Numbered from the stretch's first letter, positions 22,086 through 34,217 are shown. The stretch is DNA of 64,000 bases from Forficula auricularia (GCA_024734495.1 JALMQS010000089.1:7390420-7454419); one strand, 5' to 3'. Notes: generated by a model not told the origin, from the sequence alone. A program made the numbers and translations.

Positions 22086-23100
22086 ACCCTACGGAAAATT
22101 TGAATCTCACAAAATAATCATCAAATTAAAATTTTAATAGATTTTTTGATTTCTTAGTAAATAAATAAATAAGAGTTATGCATTTCAAGTTTTTATCTTA
22201 TTTAGATGATTAGTTGCACTTAATGACACTAATTGAGTTCCGTTTTACATTTGTACGAAACCCTAATACCCAATATCTAAATCTATATTCTTGAACAAGA
22301 GTATAATAAAGAAAATACCTTTACACATCTCAATTAAATATGCGAATTCCTAAAGGCGCGTTAGATTGATATTTTTTAAATCAAACAATTATTATCGGCA
22401 ATGCTTTAAAAATTGCTCCTCCATATAAGAGTAGCAATAGCTCTAGTAATTGATCCAGTGCCATTGATTGACGTTAAAATTACATTAAATTGATCAATTT
22501 TTCTTTCCTGACTAAACGGATCTCATGAGCTAAATCTAAAAGATGGTTTGGACACTGACATTTATTCATCTGAAGACAAATATTAAGTCAAAATCTTTCT
22601 TTTCCACACTCAAATGTAGATTAGGTAGAGTATAGGTTTAAGAAATGTCCTTGGATCTTCTCTTTTAAGTTTATAAGGAATAATTCGTCTTCTGTAACGA
22701 AATAACTAACTATACGAGTATTCTCAGCCCTCGAAAAATCCGGTATTGAATATTCGTATCAAATATTAGTAGTAGGTTCAAGAAAAACTATAAGTTTTCA
22801 AACTAATAGTCTCATATAAATATAACATATTTATATACATCAAGCAATTTTTAATGACTTATTTTTTTTCATCAAGCAGAATCCACAGTCTTAAATTTAT
22901 TCGTTTTAAAAAGCATCTCTCTTTTGGAAATACTAGTATACTTCTGATAAAGATTCTTTCTGTTCTTGAGTTATTTTGGGTTTCAGAATTAATTTGAAAA
23001 TATTTTTTTTCTTGATAGTAGAAGAGTTGTCGATTTTCCAGAGAAAATCAAAGAGGATGTCTTTTGCTGGATGCAAATAAGCGCCTATACCTATATATAG
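22086..23100. other. AT-rich DNA
   Basis: No gene seen. The segments at about 22860-22900 and 23030-23090 (CATCAAGCAGAA, CTTTTGCTGGATGCAAATAA) are fragments of the hammerhead subfamily 2 repeat. Confidence 0.5.
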
Positions 23101-23335
23101 CAGGGGTGCCCGCAGGGGGGCGGGAGATTGAAAATTGTTCCATTCGTACGCATATGCACAAGAATAAAAACGGTTAAGATCTTATAACTTCAATAAGATG
23201 GTAATAAAAAGCTCTTTACCAATTGCTAGAAGTGAATGATAAATAGGGGGGGGGGGGGTGCTTTTGCTTGAAACGGGGGGTACTTTTCATGAAACTAGGG
23301 GGTGATTCATGAAGCTAGTCGGGTGGGCACTCCTG
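23101..23335. mobile_element. Short hAT-like MITE in a TA-rich site
   Basis: Ends CAGGGGTGCCCGC (23101) and GTGGGCACTCCTG (to 23335) are imperfect inverted repeats. It has inserted in a (TA)n tract, so a target duplication cannot be read. It contains G-rich direct repeats with a TTCATGAA motif. Confidence 0.65.
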
Positions 23336-24039
23336 TATATATGGTAGATACACAAAGAGATAAGCGGTCAATGTGTGGACCCGCATATTAAGAGTTGTGT
23401 ACCTAATATAAATTGAAAAAAGTAAATTAGAAACATCATAAATGTCTAGTTTTCAAATCACACACTCACACACTGTTGCTTTTTGTTTATTTATTTTTTC
23501 AAACAAGACATTGCGTCTCATTTAAAAGTAACAATGATGTTAAAAAAATGAGCTGATCAGAAAAACCGGTCAAGTTCATTTAAAGTTCAATTCAATTCAA
23601 TTTAATCTTGTTTAAAAGGAGAGGTTGCGTAAACTGACAAGTCTTGAGTGAAATCATCGAATAAAATGAATATTTGTAACATGGGAAGAATTTCGGTTTA
23701 AATTAGTTAGGCTCATTCACAGTGGAGGAATCATTGATGTTTGAGAGCCGCAGGAGCATCAGAAAGGGCCCTATATTATTTATTTAATAAATTTATTATA
23801 ATATTTTAATATCTAGATTGGGATTATGTGGAATTCTTCGGGTTCATGAGCTCTAGCCCAATCGCCGTCAACTCAGCCAGTTCTCAAATTCAAATTTTTA
23901 AGTGCATGCACTTGCATTATTATTGTCGATTGTTAAGGAATATCGTCGAATGGTATCGAAGAGATGAAAGTATTATTATGCAGAATGCACGGAACTCGAT
24001 GATTTAATTTTGGCTGGTATATTTTTTAGTAACGATGGT

Positions 24040-25290
24040 ACAATAATAGTTGGATTAAATAAATGCAAGGTGAGTTTTATAAAAATAAAATCAACTTTAA
24101 TTAATTGAAATATTTAGTTTGCCGAGTCTAGAAGATTTGTTAATTCGTAAAGAGAAATCAATGAGGTTATCCTTAAGGTTTGGCAGTCATCACCTTCTTC
24201 TTTAAGTGCCATATCAGGTCTCCCTGACGTTTTGGCTCTTCTCCACATATACCTGTGCTGAGATGTGTTTAGCTGTTTTTACACGAGATATATGGGACTC
24301 TAATTTTTAACGCCGGTTCCAAACGGCTGGTTTAGAAGAGGTTGCTGATAGCGAGTATACTCTTGGTAGAGTTGCCCATTGCTTTCCAAGAGATGGCGAC
24401 TGCCGATATCAGCCGAGACCCGGCCTCTCCGAACCCAGAGGTATTTCAGGCCCGCTGGCCCGATACTCTTAACCACTGGCCCGCAGTCGCTGCAGTCTTC
24501 ACCAGTCGTTTTAATTAGAAATATTCTGTTTGTAATTTCTCATATGGGATGAAATGCCTACTTTTTTGGATTTTGGATGTAGGTATGTAAATTCGTTTTG
24601 TTGTAATGCTAAGCTGGTGACTCAACCAAGGTTTTGTTTCGTCAAACCTTCAAAACTATATTTCTAAGAAATAAATTATATATACCTATACATATTTATA
24701 TTCATTATATTATATATATATAAGTTGATTTGCTCAAGCAGAAGACAACCTCATTGATTTTTATTTATATAAAATTTATTTTTAAATATTTACTTTATTT
24801 TTGTGAAACTCACCTTGTAGTTATTTAATTTAACTATAATATTATTAATTGAAAAGTTTTTATTTTTCCGAGAGTAGCAGAGTTGTTGAATCATAAAGAA
24901 ACAAAGCGGTTGTCCTCTGCTTGATACAAATACACATACACACATATATATCAAATGTATATGTGTGTATAAATTATTATTTGTTTGAGACTTTAGTTCG
25001 AAGCTGGCCTTCATCGTCAATTTTTTTTAAATTATAAATATATTATTTTTCATGGGGTCAGTATCTCGTGGATATTGAAAATTTTTTTCTTACTAAGCCG
25101 AGAAGCCAGTTAGACATTAATGTTTATTAAAAAAAGACTAATGAAAAAGGCCAAGCCTTCGAACTAAAGTCTCAAGCAAATAAATAATATATATACAGAT
25201 ACACATATATATGTGTGTATGTTTATTTACATCAAGCAGAGGACAACCTCTTTGTATCTCTTTATAATATTATTAAATTATTGTTATTAA
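24040..25290. repeat. Cluster of hammerhead subfamily 2 repeats and a SINE
   Basis: At least three partial copies of one repeat in both orientations. Recurrent parts are GGTGAGTTTYAYAAAAATAA (24068 +, 24811 -), GCCGAGAGTAGCAGA-type (24120, 24880), GAAATCAATGAGGTTGTCCT-type, and CATCAAGCAGAGGACAACCT (25230). The cores read CGATGA...GAACTAAAGTC (minus, about 24990-25018) and CTAATGA...GAACTAAAGTC (plus, 25146-25180); both are degenerate hammerhead-like layouts with stem II GGC/GCC. The intervening 24190-24500 is a more GC-rich SINE-like unit. Confidence 0.55.
24190..24500 (-). mobile_element. tRNA-derived SINE candidate
   Basis: On the minus strand, GCGGGCCAGTGGTTAAGAG (about 24466-24484) resembles an RNA polymerase III A box, and CTCTGGGTTCGGAGAGG (about 24433-24449) resembles a B box 30-40 bases on. 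The body is GC-rich compared with its flanks. Tail and target duplication are not clear. Confidence 0.45.
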
Positions 25291-26217
25291 AAAAAAAAAT
25301 ATCAACCAAAATCTAATAATTGAGTTTCGTGTATTCTTCATGAAGTAGCTATTTTTTCCCTTTATATATAATAATATACATCTATTATTTTCATTTTTAT
25401 AGATGTCAGTAAAAAAAGAAGAAATAACATTATTTTATCATCAACATTTTTTCTTCTAATTTGAGAAAACAGAGACATGAACTTCGGAGAAGTTCCGTTC
25501 TGGAGATATTTTTCTATTTGTAAGTTTTTGATTATTTTTTATATCTTTTTTATTAATAATACGAGTAATTTGTACACAAACAGTAAAACAATTTAATTTT
25601 TATTTTTTACGATTCCGGAAATCTTTAATTTTTCGATTAAATCTGAAATAACAGAGATTAATAGCGCCTTAGGTTATGTATATTACAAGAAAAAACTCCA
25701 ATACAAGTTGTTTAGTTAGTTTTTACTTTCTGAAATATTCATTTGAATTATTACTCTATAATTTTTGAAAAAATTTATAATTAGTTGCAATTTTTTATAT
25801 TTTAAAAAAATTTCAACCGGCTCTTGATTAGTGTTACGAAGTTTATTATAAACGACTATTAAGCTAATTTGTGTTAATCGCTACTTGCCAGGCACCCTTG
25901 GTCATTCGTTAACCGTCATTTGAGACGGTCAAAAATGCTGATGAACGTTTATTACTTAACTAATCAAGAAATTTTAAAAAGTAATAGGAATTCTGTAGAT
26001 ACCCAATGATATATTATTAAATTTTCAAAAATGAAGAGATGAAAAGAAAAAGGCTATTTTATATATAGTATTACTATAAGTATTAATTACTATCCAGTTG
26101 ACCATAATTTCAAATTCACCGGAAAATTTTCATTTTTTGCTTTTTAATCTGTCTAAAAAAAACATGAAGAAAAATTCTTTGAAAACATGATTTTTAGGGT
26201 TCCGTACAGCCCTATAA
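25290..26217. other. AT-rich DNA
   Basis: No gene or element recognised. Confidence 0.5.
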
Positions 26218-27908
26218 TACCGGGTGATTCAATAAAAGTGACGAGGTACCGTATCTCAGAACTAATAATCGTAGAAGTTTGGGAAAAAATCCTTCAGAGA
26301 AATCGGCCAGAAAAATTGCTGGAAATATTTTTAAAGTTCATACGTCCACCGGTAGAGTGACTAAATAGCTTCGATCGTATAAAAAATGCAATTTTCTCAA
26401 AAATTTTCCAATATAAGTTTAGAAATGAATACTCTCACGTTAATGCCATCATAATAGTCCATCTTTTATGATAAATGAATTTTTATTGTAGGACGTAAAA
26501 TAAAGGCGGAGGGGATGCTAAGCTTTTATGGACTTAGTATCTATAACTTAAGTTTGACTTAACGGAAATTTGTTAACAAGGTCTGGTTCAAGAAAGGAAG
26601 GTTTGGTGAATAAAATAAAAAAACATCCATTCCATTCTAGTTCTTGCCGCCCTCGCTAAAGGGCGTGTTTTATAAAGTTAAACGTTTTATTAATTTTGCT
26701 CCGAAATCTTAAATGGAACCGTATAATTATTTTATTAAATTCAGAAAGTAGATCAAATTCGTAACAAAATATGTTCAAACCGCATGTCGATATCTCCATT
26801 CGTTTAACAGTTATTGATTAAAGAATATTTTATTAACTAATTTATTAAAGAAACAAAAATAGGTAATTGAATTTTCAATTTTTTTTAAGTTTCGTAGTCA
26901 AGCATGCCATGGACAAATAAAAAAACAGTTTAAAACTTTGTTCTTATCTTTATTTAATCACAAAAATAATGATATAACATAACAAACAATAAAATAACAA
27001 TTACAACATTAACATCTATTTGTGAAAAATGCCGTTTCCATAGAAACTGTCAACCAAGTCTTTCACAGCCTTCTAAGAAATTAGGCATTTTTGAAATTTA
27101 ATACCTACTCACAGGCGACAGAAAAGCATTAGGAAAAAAGCATTATTATCATTATTTTTGTGATTAAATGAAAATAAGAACAAAGTTTTAAACTGTTTTT
27201 TTTATTTGTCCATGGCATGCTTGACTACGAAACTTAAAAAAAATTGAAAACTCAATTACCTATTTTGTTTCTTTAATAAATTAGTTAATAAAATGTTCTT
27301 TAAGCAATAACTGTTAAACGAATGGAGATATCGACATGCGGTTTGAACAAGTTTTATTGCAAATTTGATCTACTTTCTGAATCTAATAAAATAATTATAC
27401 GGTTCCATTTAAGATTTCGGAGCAAAATTAATAAAACGTTTAACTTTATAAAACACGCCCCTTAGCGAGGGCGGCAAGAACTAGAATGGCATGGATGTTT
27501 TTTTATTTTATTTACCAAACCTTCCTTTCTTGAACCAGACCTTGTTAACAAATTTCCGTTAAGTCAAACTTAAGTTATAGACACTAGAGTCCATAAAAGT
27601 TTAGCATCCCCTCCCGCCTTTATTTTACGTCCTACAATAAAAATTCATTTATCATAAAAGATGGACTATTATGGTGGCATCAACGTGAGAGTATTCATTT
27701 TTAAACTTATATTGGAAAATTTTCGAGAAAATTGCATTTTTTATACGATCGAAGCTATTTAGCCACCTAGCGGTGGATGTATGAACTTAAAAAATATTTC
27801 CAGCAATTTTTCTTGGTCGATTTCCTCTGAAGGATTTTTTTCCCAAACTTCTACGATTATTAGTTCCTGAGATACGGTACCTCGTCACCCTTATTGAATC
27901 ACCCGGTA
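26218..27908. mobile_element. 1.7-kb foldback element with 760-bp arms
   Basis: Arms 26218-26975 and 27148-27908 are reverse complements at high identity, with TACCGGGTGATTCAATAA at the left end and TTATTGAATCACCCGGTA at the right. A TA at each end fits a TA target duplication as in Tc1/mariner-type elements. The 170-bp centre has no ORF. Arms include GGTTTGGTGAATAAAATAA and GCCGCCCTCGCTAAAGG. Transcripts would fold into one very long hairpin. Differences between arms (for example AGCTTTTATG versus its partner ACTTTTATG) show some age. Confidence 0.85.
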
Positions 27909-28010
27909 CAATGTCTGTCTAGCTTTCAAAACAGCTCAAGAATTAAAAGTCGTTTTGATGCCAAAATTCTAGAATTGATGAAATAAACAAAGAACTATTC
28001 AGCTTTTTAA

Positions 28011-28550
28011 GGAGGTTCGGGACAGCTTATCTATCTGGTTGATCTACGAAAAAATCTTTTATATTCCTGCAGAGTGACAACTTCTGCCTACTAAATTTTT
28101 TAATAAAAATAATATAGAGATAAATTTTTCTTCTTATAAAAAGATTTATTTAACACAAAAACGATTTCAAGAAATAGAGTTGGAATTCTTCACTAGTGTT
28201 TTTGTTATATTCTGTTGGATGCATATAACCTTTTGTTTTTACATTTATGAATAACTAATTAACTAGACTGTCAAATCTATTGAAAAATGTATCATTCGAT
28301 TCATAAAAGTTGAATTATTGATCTGAATAAATTTGTTGAAAATCGTATAATTTGTATAGAAGTTATAGTCCTTTTAAAAGCCCTGTCCATTTACTTCCAT
28401 GCTTAAAGGACAATTTTCAATAATTTATTTCTCGGTAATGGGACAGACGATCAACTTCAAATGTCGGGAATAAATATTTAATACATCATTGATTTGTGGG
28501 TAAAAATTTGAGAATTTTCTTATAAAAATGATAAACAGTCCCGAGCCCTC
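28011..28550. mobile_element. TTAA-flanked non-autonomous element, copy 1
   Basis: Ends GGAGGTTCGGGAC and GTCCCGAGCCCTC are imperfect inverted repeats, flanked on both sides by TTAA (28007-28010 and 28551-28554), the target typical of piggyBac-type transposons. It has no ORF. It is homologous along its length to 63274-63872. The piggyBac assignment rests only on the TTAA. Confidence 0.7.
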
Positions 28551-29045
28551 TTAAGTCCTTGTTAAAAAAATGCACAAATTCGATAAAAAAAAATAGAATT
28601 GTTTTTTGAGAGCTATCAAACGGTTGTGCTAATGAACTGAAATTTATGACGTATTTGTGTTATATATATTATATATATTATTATTAGATATATTAGTTAA
28701 TAGTTCTAACTCTTTTCTGACAAATAATTCACTAAAATTTGCAGACAGTCTAGTTTTCATTTCCTCCTTCAATTTTTTGATTTTGAACATTTTATTATAT
28801 TTTTTAGACAAAGATCGTTTTTTTCTTAATCTTCTTCTGGATCGTTATAAGCTTATTTATTAAATTTTTCAATAAAAAAATCCAATCTATATCCAAGCTT
28901 TATAATAGACAACATGGGTGGTATCAATTATTTCCCCCACCAATTTGCCAATTACAAACAATTAAAACATTCTGCTAGTGGAACTAATAAATCTTCTCTT
29001 TAGAGGATTTTTATGATCTATGTTTGAAAGTATTTTTCTTTATAG

Positions 29046-29216
29046 GAATGCGCTATCATCGTTATAAGCATAAAGGCACGTTTACACCCAAATGATGACA
29101 GTGCAAATGGAGATCAGAAAAATCGAAACTCGGGCGTGGGATCCAAATTGGCTTCACCTGACTCTAGAGAACGGAAACAAGTATTAACCATTTGGATACA
29201 TCATCTCCATCAAAAG
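29046..29216 (+). CDS. Internal exon of an unidentified gene
   Basis: A 171-bp block bounded by acceptor TTTTTCTTTATAG (to 29045) and donor CAAAAG|GTAACC (after 29216), open in exactly one plus frame for all 57 codons and phase 0 at both ends. The product begins ECAIIVISIKARLHPNDDSA, continues with a hydrophilic Asn/Ser/Asp-rich middle, and ends ERKQVLTIWIHHLHQK. The hydrophobic start followed by a basic stretch could be the end of a membrane segment and a cytosolic loop, but this is a guess. GC content is clearly above the flanks. I do not recognise the family and found no partner exons. If real, the gene lies within or beside a prickle intron on the opposite strand. Confidence 0.5.
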
Positions 29217-29998
29217 GTAACCAATGCACATTCCCTGATCGTTTTTCCCATCTGAAAACACATTCTCTTCCAATCCCAATAAAATAGAACATCTCTTCCG
29301 GAAAATATATGAATAATTATCTATTTATTTATTTTAATACTTGTTTAATTATTCAATTTTAAATTAATAAAAAAATATTTCGGAACGATAAAAAATAAAA
29401 TTTATGAACAGAATTTACATTTAAGATTTTTATTTTTATTAGTATCTAATGAGGCGGCTTTCGGGCAGTACTAGGAAACTTGGATATTCGTTATATATGT
29501 ACTTCCGAGGATTAATAAAAGTGAGGAAATGATGAACTGAGGATCCAGTTCTTTTATGTATACATTCCAATATCAAAGGACTGTAGATAATTTAAATTCA
29601 TTTCTTCCCCCCGTTCTCTTCATTCTCTCTCAACTGCTTATAAATTCTGGAATGCATCTTCAAGAAAACTAATTTCATTTATAATTATAAAAATCTTATA
29701 TTATCAAAAAAATAGACAAAATTAAATTTAATATCTACGCGAAAAATTCATTTTAATTATTTTTTTCATAATTTTCTACAAATTAGTTGACATTCTTCTT
29801 TTTGGTAATAGAGTATGAGAAAATATTTAAAAATTAAGAAATTATTATTTTTTCATTTAAAGGGATAAAAAAAGCAGAATTTAACCCGAAGTTTTCAATA
29901 TGGTTGATAAAATTTTTGTTAAAAAAATTCGATATTTGGGCTTATATATAAAATCTTCTGATAGTATAAATCCATTGCACAGTGTTAGGAAAGTCTTA
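29217..29998. other. AT-rich DNA after the 29-kb exon
   Basis: No further exon recognised; probable intron. Confidence 0.45.
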
Positions 29999-30197
29999 GG
30001 GCCAGTTGTATGTCGGTTTGTAAAGTCTTTGTTAAAGTTAACAAAGGGTAAAACCTTAGAATTCCCCTTGTGCTCGGCGGGATGGCAAATCAGATGAAAG
30101 TGCGTGTCATCTGATTGGCCTTCCGGCCGGGCAATAAATTCAAGGTTTGACCTTTATACTTTAACAAGGACTTACAAACCGACATACAACTGTGCAC
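29999..30197. mobile_element. Palindromic PIF/Harbinger-like MITE, copy 1
   Basis: A 199-bp element with ends GGGCCAGTTGTATGTCGG and CCGACATACAACTGTGCAC, flanked by TTA on both sides (29996-29998, 30198-30200). It is nearly self-complementary throughout and belongs to the same family as 49731-49937. The right terminus has diverged. Confidence 0.85.
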
Positions 30198-30200
30198 TTA

Positions 30201-31689
30201 TTGGTCTGTTGGGCGATTTTTACCACGTAGTTGTCGTTCCTTAATAAAGTGAAAAAAAAATTGAAACCATTCTCCTCATCCTTACGAATTTAGAATTTTT
30301 AAATTTATTTTTAAATTTAAAATTTTTGTGTAGGTACTTCGGTTCAGTTGGGTTCGGTTTATTTCTATCAACGATGAAATTTCTTACCAGGAGGAAGAAT
30401 AAATTCCGAACTCTGCAAATTGATTTACTTAATAAAAGCGACTAAGTCTAATTAAAGAAAGAAAGAATAAAGACTTTCCGTCTTTTCAAGTCTCAATTAA
30501 CTATTTTATATAAAAAGAATTAACGTTCTATTGTAGAGTAATTCCATTAAAAAAAAACTCTCTTACTTTCAAGACTCGTTCTTTTTTCATTTCTCAAAGA
30601 AATATTCAATAGATGCAAATTCAATTTTTCAAGTATAGAAGAAGATATATGGAAATGGGCTTAAAACTTTCGAAAATTGAGTTTTCTCTGAAACAGGTTG
30701 CATTTTTAATCGATGTTATATGGATAATTTATTTATTTTTATTAAATTTAGTTTTAATTTTTTATTTATTTTTTTCTATTTACCTCACTGTCTTCTTGCC
30801 GATCGTTTAGAAACAGGATTTTAAATTAAGAGTTAATGATTGCTTCTCCGCTGAACAGGATCATTACAAGCGCAGATTGAATGAATTTAAAATGAAATTT
30901 TTAACAAATAGATAATGCAATGGGGCTGTATTCTAATTAATCATTAAAAAAAACATTTCTAGTCCATTAAGTGCTGGATTTCACCTTGAAGCTTTGTGCA
31001 AAATTGTCATTGTTGAATCTGACCTCTCTCTCTGTAGCGAAATCTGCCTCAAGGAAACTTGACTTATTAAAAATTCAGGCAATATTTTATGCCCACCCAA
31101 TTCTCATACATTTAGGGCCAGCAGTAGCGCTTTAACTTTCTAAGCCAGGGATTTGAGTTCATCCGGTTGTAACATGCCTTTTACAATTTTGTAAACTAAA
31201 CATATACACACAATCGCAAAAATATTATTAAAAGATGTTCTAACTAAATGGACAGATGGACACTGTATTCGAGACCATAAAATATATAAACAAACAAACA
31301 AATAAATAAATATAACTGTATGTAGAGAGCTTTAAAGTATTCTCTGGCCAGTCTTAATGTAATTCAAAAACATGAATAAATGAGTTATAGTTTAAAAGAA
31401 CACTAGGACGTAAATTGTTGTTTTGACTTGTTGGCATTTCGTAGTGTTTTCACACTTTTTCTCAAATATAAATAGATAATTCCACACTTTTTCTCAATAT
31501 AAATAGACAAGCTGGGACGCCCGCTTTCGGCCGCACTCTTGCTAGCCAGGGGACTACGCCTCCAGGACCACCACCCTGAACCCTATTCCATCTCCACACC
31601 CACCCTGCACCCCTCTACACACCCTTCTCATCCATTACACCCCCAACCCGGGCCCCAAGAACCCCACCCCTGCATTCCATCTCCCCCCC
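30201..31689. other. AT-rich DNA with a C-rich patch
   Basis: Mostly AT-rich without a gene. 31500-31689 is a C-rich block (runs of CCACCC and CCCCAT); its Pro/His-rich 86-codon ORF is low-complexity and unlike any domain. Confidence 0.45.
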
Positions 31690-32395
31690 ATTACACCCCC
31701 GTACCCAGTTTTTGCATTTCTAGCTCCCTAGAGGCCCACAGATTATGTATACAAAATTTGGTTGAGTTTGGTCCAAGGGCAAGCATTTTCACTTTTTGAC
31801 CCCTCCCCCATTTTGGGTGGTTAATTTTTGCATTTCTAGCCTTCTAGTGGCTTTGTATACAAACTTTGGTTGAGTTTGGTCCAAAGGCAAGAAAGATACG
31901 AAGCCTTTTGTGTTTTAGACCACAAAATCAAAAATCCCCCATTTTTTAGTTTAGGGGTCAAATTTCAAAACAATAAAAAAAACCTTCCCGAGATTTAGCA
32001 TTAAAACCTAAACCTAGGTCAGTACAAAATTTGAATGGAAAAACTTAAAAACTCGAGGAGATAGAGCACTTTAAAAATTTCAAAAATTTATCCCAAAATG
32101 AATATATCTCTCTTTCGGGGACAAATAGAGCAAAATTCTCAAATATGTTTTTTGTATTTCAATGCTTCACCTTTCTAAACTAAACCCATATCGATATCTT
32201 TTATGGTTTAAGAGATCTTGAAAAACTGAAAACAGATTTTGGGACCCTTTCCCCCTTTAGGGTTCGAATTTCAAAAAATCCCTTCTTAGCACACCCATAA
32301 ATCGCTGAAAGAATATACACTCCAAATTTCATCTTTCTAGGTGTGCATTGATAGATGAATGAAACATCACCTTCTCTTTTTATATATATTAAGAT
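31690..32395. repeat. Dispersed repeat with TTTTTGCATTTCTAG motif
   Basis: Two tandem-like segments share TTTTTGCATTTCTAGC, then a TTTGGTTGAGTTTGGTCCAA phrase. The same phrases recur at about 36310-36400 and 60830-60900, so this is a dispersed family. The right end (about 32320-32395) has CATCTTTCTAGGTGTGCATT and a TATATATATTAAGAT tail. No ORF. The class is unclear. Confidence 0.6.
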
Positions 32396-32934
32396 AATAA
32401 TAATCCAATCCTAGACTTTATTTGCATTAAATACGTTATAAAATACAACCCCCTCACTGTCAAATTAGAATAAAATCAAATAAAAATTTGTAGATCCGTT
32501 GACTCATGTCCTATATGTCTTCTTCTTAATTAATTTTCAATAATTCAACCAATGGATAAGTCCCTTAGAAATAGTCAACCAAATATACACGCCTCATACA
32601 CTAATTTTAATATAGCGATCTTTTTAGATAGCAAAATGTCAATTCAATATTTAGGTTTTTAATAATAAAATAATCTACATAATATATACAAACTTAGATA
32701 AAAAAAGACTTTTATACGTGAGAATGTGAGGAAACTGTTGAATAGGATGTGCTATATATCTATATATAAAACTGGGACAATTTGAATTATTAATGACTTA
32801 TTTTTAAGGGAATTCGCTGAATTTTTTTAATTGCAAATATATTGAAGTTTTAATTAATTATCATTTTTCTCGAGTATTTAGTACAAAAGTCTTCGGACGA
32901 CAATGGCGGATGACAAAAAAAAGTAGTCTCGAAT

Positions 32935-33180
32935 AAAATTAAAATTCCTCGTGAGCGCAACCCGACATGGCGTTAATTGCGAGCGCACACTTCACAAGCC
33001 GCTTTTCATAATTCATTAATGATTATACGGACACGTCCTAAAGAGGGTCCATTAGGTTGAAAAACAACAGCCGACCCGGCTAGGCTGTTTTCTGGTTGAT
33101 TTTTATTGAAAATTATATTCATCAATCATTGTGTGTGCAAGAGTTGGTTGCGGACTGGCAGGCCAAGGAGATGATTACTA
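32935..33180. promoter_or_regulatory. GC-richer block, possible conserved non-coding element
   Basis: An unusually balanced-composition stretch within AT-rich DNA. It contains GGCGTTAATTGCGAGCGCAC, a homeodomain-like TTCATTAATGATTA, and AACAGCCGACCCGGCTAGGC. No frame is open across it, it shows no terminal repeats, and I see no second copy in the window. It could be an enhancer inside the large prickle intron; this is inference from composition only. Confidence 0.3.
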
Positions 33181-33394
33181 TTCATGTAGTGTTGGTTGAA
33201 ATCATTCAATCGGAATTCAATCAAGACCAGGATTAAAGAGAAAAACTGTGATTGAACTTGTTTTTTATAGAAATAACGATGAATGAATTTTACGTTCATT
33301 AACAAAAAAAAAAAAAAATATTAAATTGGACTATAAAAATTATTACTTCATCAATAAGAATAATTTCAGTGAAAGATTGAATTTCGAATAGTAT

Positions 33395-33584
33395 ATCTAG
33401 TGGAGTCTCACTAATCCGGCACTTCAATAGACCGGCTCGTCCAATAATCCGGCACCCTCCGCCCGCGATTTGGCATCCGTTTGTTACCCGTATCGGGTGA
33501 AATTTATTTTATTTTATTTATTGTGAATTTTTCTATACAATCCAGTAATCCGAACATTCCGATATTAGTGAGACTCTACTGTAG
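33395..33584. mobile_element. Tigger/pogo-like MITE
   Basis: Ends TAGTGGAGTCTCACTAATCC and the complement of CTACAGTAGAGTCTCACTAAT form inverted repeats of the well-known CAGTAGAGTCTC pogo/Tigger type, with TA at the borders. The interior repeats AATCCGGCAC. About 190 bp, no ORF. Confidence 0.8.
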
Positions 33585-33711
33585 TAGGTATTTTTTTCTT
33601 TAATGAAAATTTTATATATATAATTTTATTGAAATTTTTAGAAACATTAAGCTATTTTTTATCCAATTTCTTTGAAAAAATTAATGAAATCGCGAGGGTT
33701 GTCATTTAGTT

Positions 33712-34217
33712 CAGTGGTGCACAAACTATGGGGCGCGTTCAAATTTTTAGGGGTCGTGAAATTCTCATTAAAAAAAATCAATCAAACAATAGGGAAATGA
33801 AATTATATTATATTTTCAAAATTTACATGTAACATGAAGGCAGTCCAAGGTGGTTGTAAAAAAATAAGACTAAATCAGTTTTATTATTTTAAATTTATTC
33901 GATAACCGACGTTTCGGAGATTTACTCTCTCCTTCTTCAGAGTAATGAAAAGTCAATGAATTGATATACTTTCATTGACTTTTCATTACCCTGAAGAAGG
34001 AGAGAGTAAATCTCCGAAACGTCGGTTATCGAATAAATGTAAAATAATAAAACTGATATAGTCTTATTTTCTTACAACCACCTTGGACTGCCTTCATCAA
34101 CATCCAATTGTATATTTATACCAGTCCGTCTCCTAAAGAAAAACTCTTTCAGTATAATTAAATTTTATTTATACAAAAAATGCGGGGTAGGATAAGAAAA
34201 TATTTTGCCCACCACTG
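33712..34217. mobile_element. hAT-like MITE with nested insertion
   Basis: Ends CAGTGGTGCACAAACTATGG (33712) and TTTTGCCCACCACTG (to 34217) are imperfect hAT-type inverted repeats. The flanks ATTTAGTT and ATCTAGAA fit a decayed 8-bp duplication around TAG. A separate palindromic element (33836-34096) sits inside it. Confidence 0.6.
33836..34096. repeat. Palindromic element with CGAAACGTCGG motif
   Basis: Arms 33836-33962 and 33970-34096 are almost perfect reverse complements. On the plus strand the right arm reads CTGAAGA, GGAGA, a 7-base loop, TCTCC, GAAAC, then GTCGGTTATCGAATAAA. This is the layout of a hammerhead 5' core and stem II, but there is no stem III, so ribozyme activity is unlikely. 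GAAACGTCGG is shared with 21680-22085. Confidence 0.75.

Noticed and set aside
31539..31799. Pro/His-rich 86-codon ORF
   Set aside because: Low-complexity C-rich DNA; no codon structure beyond composition.
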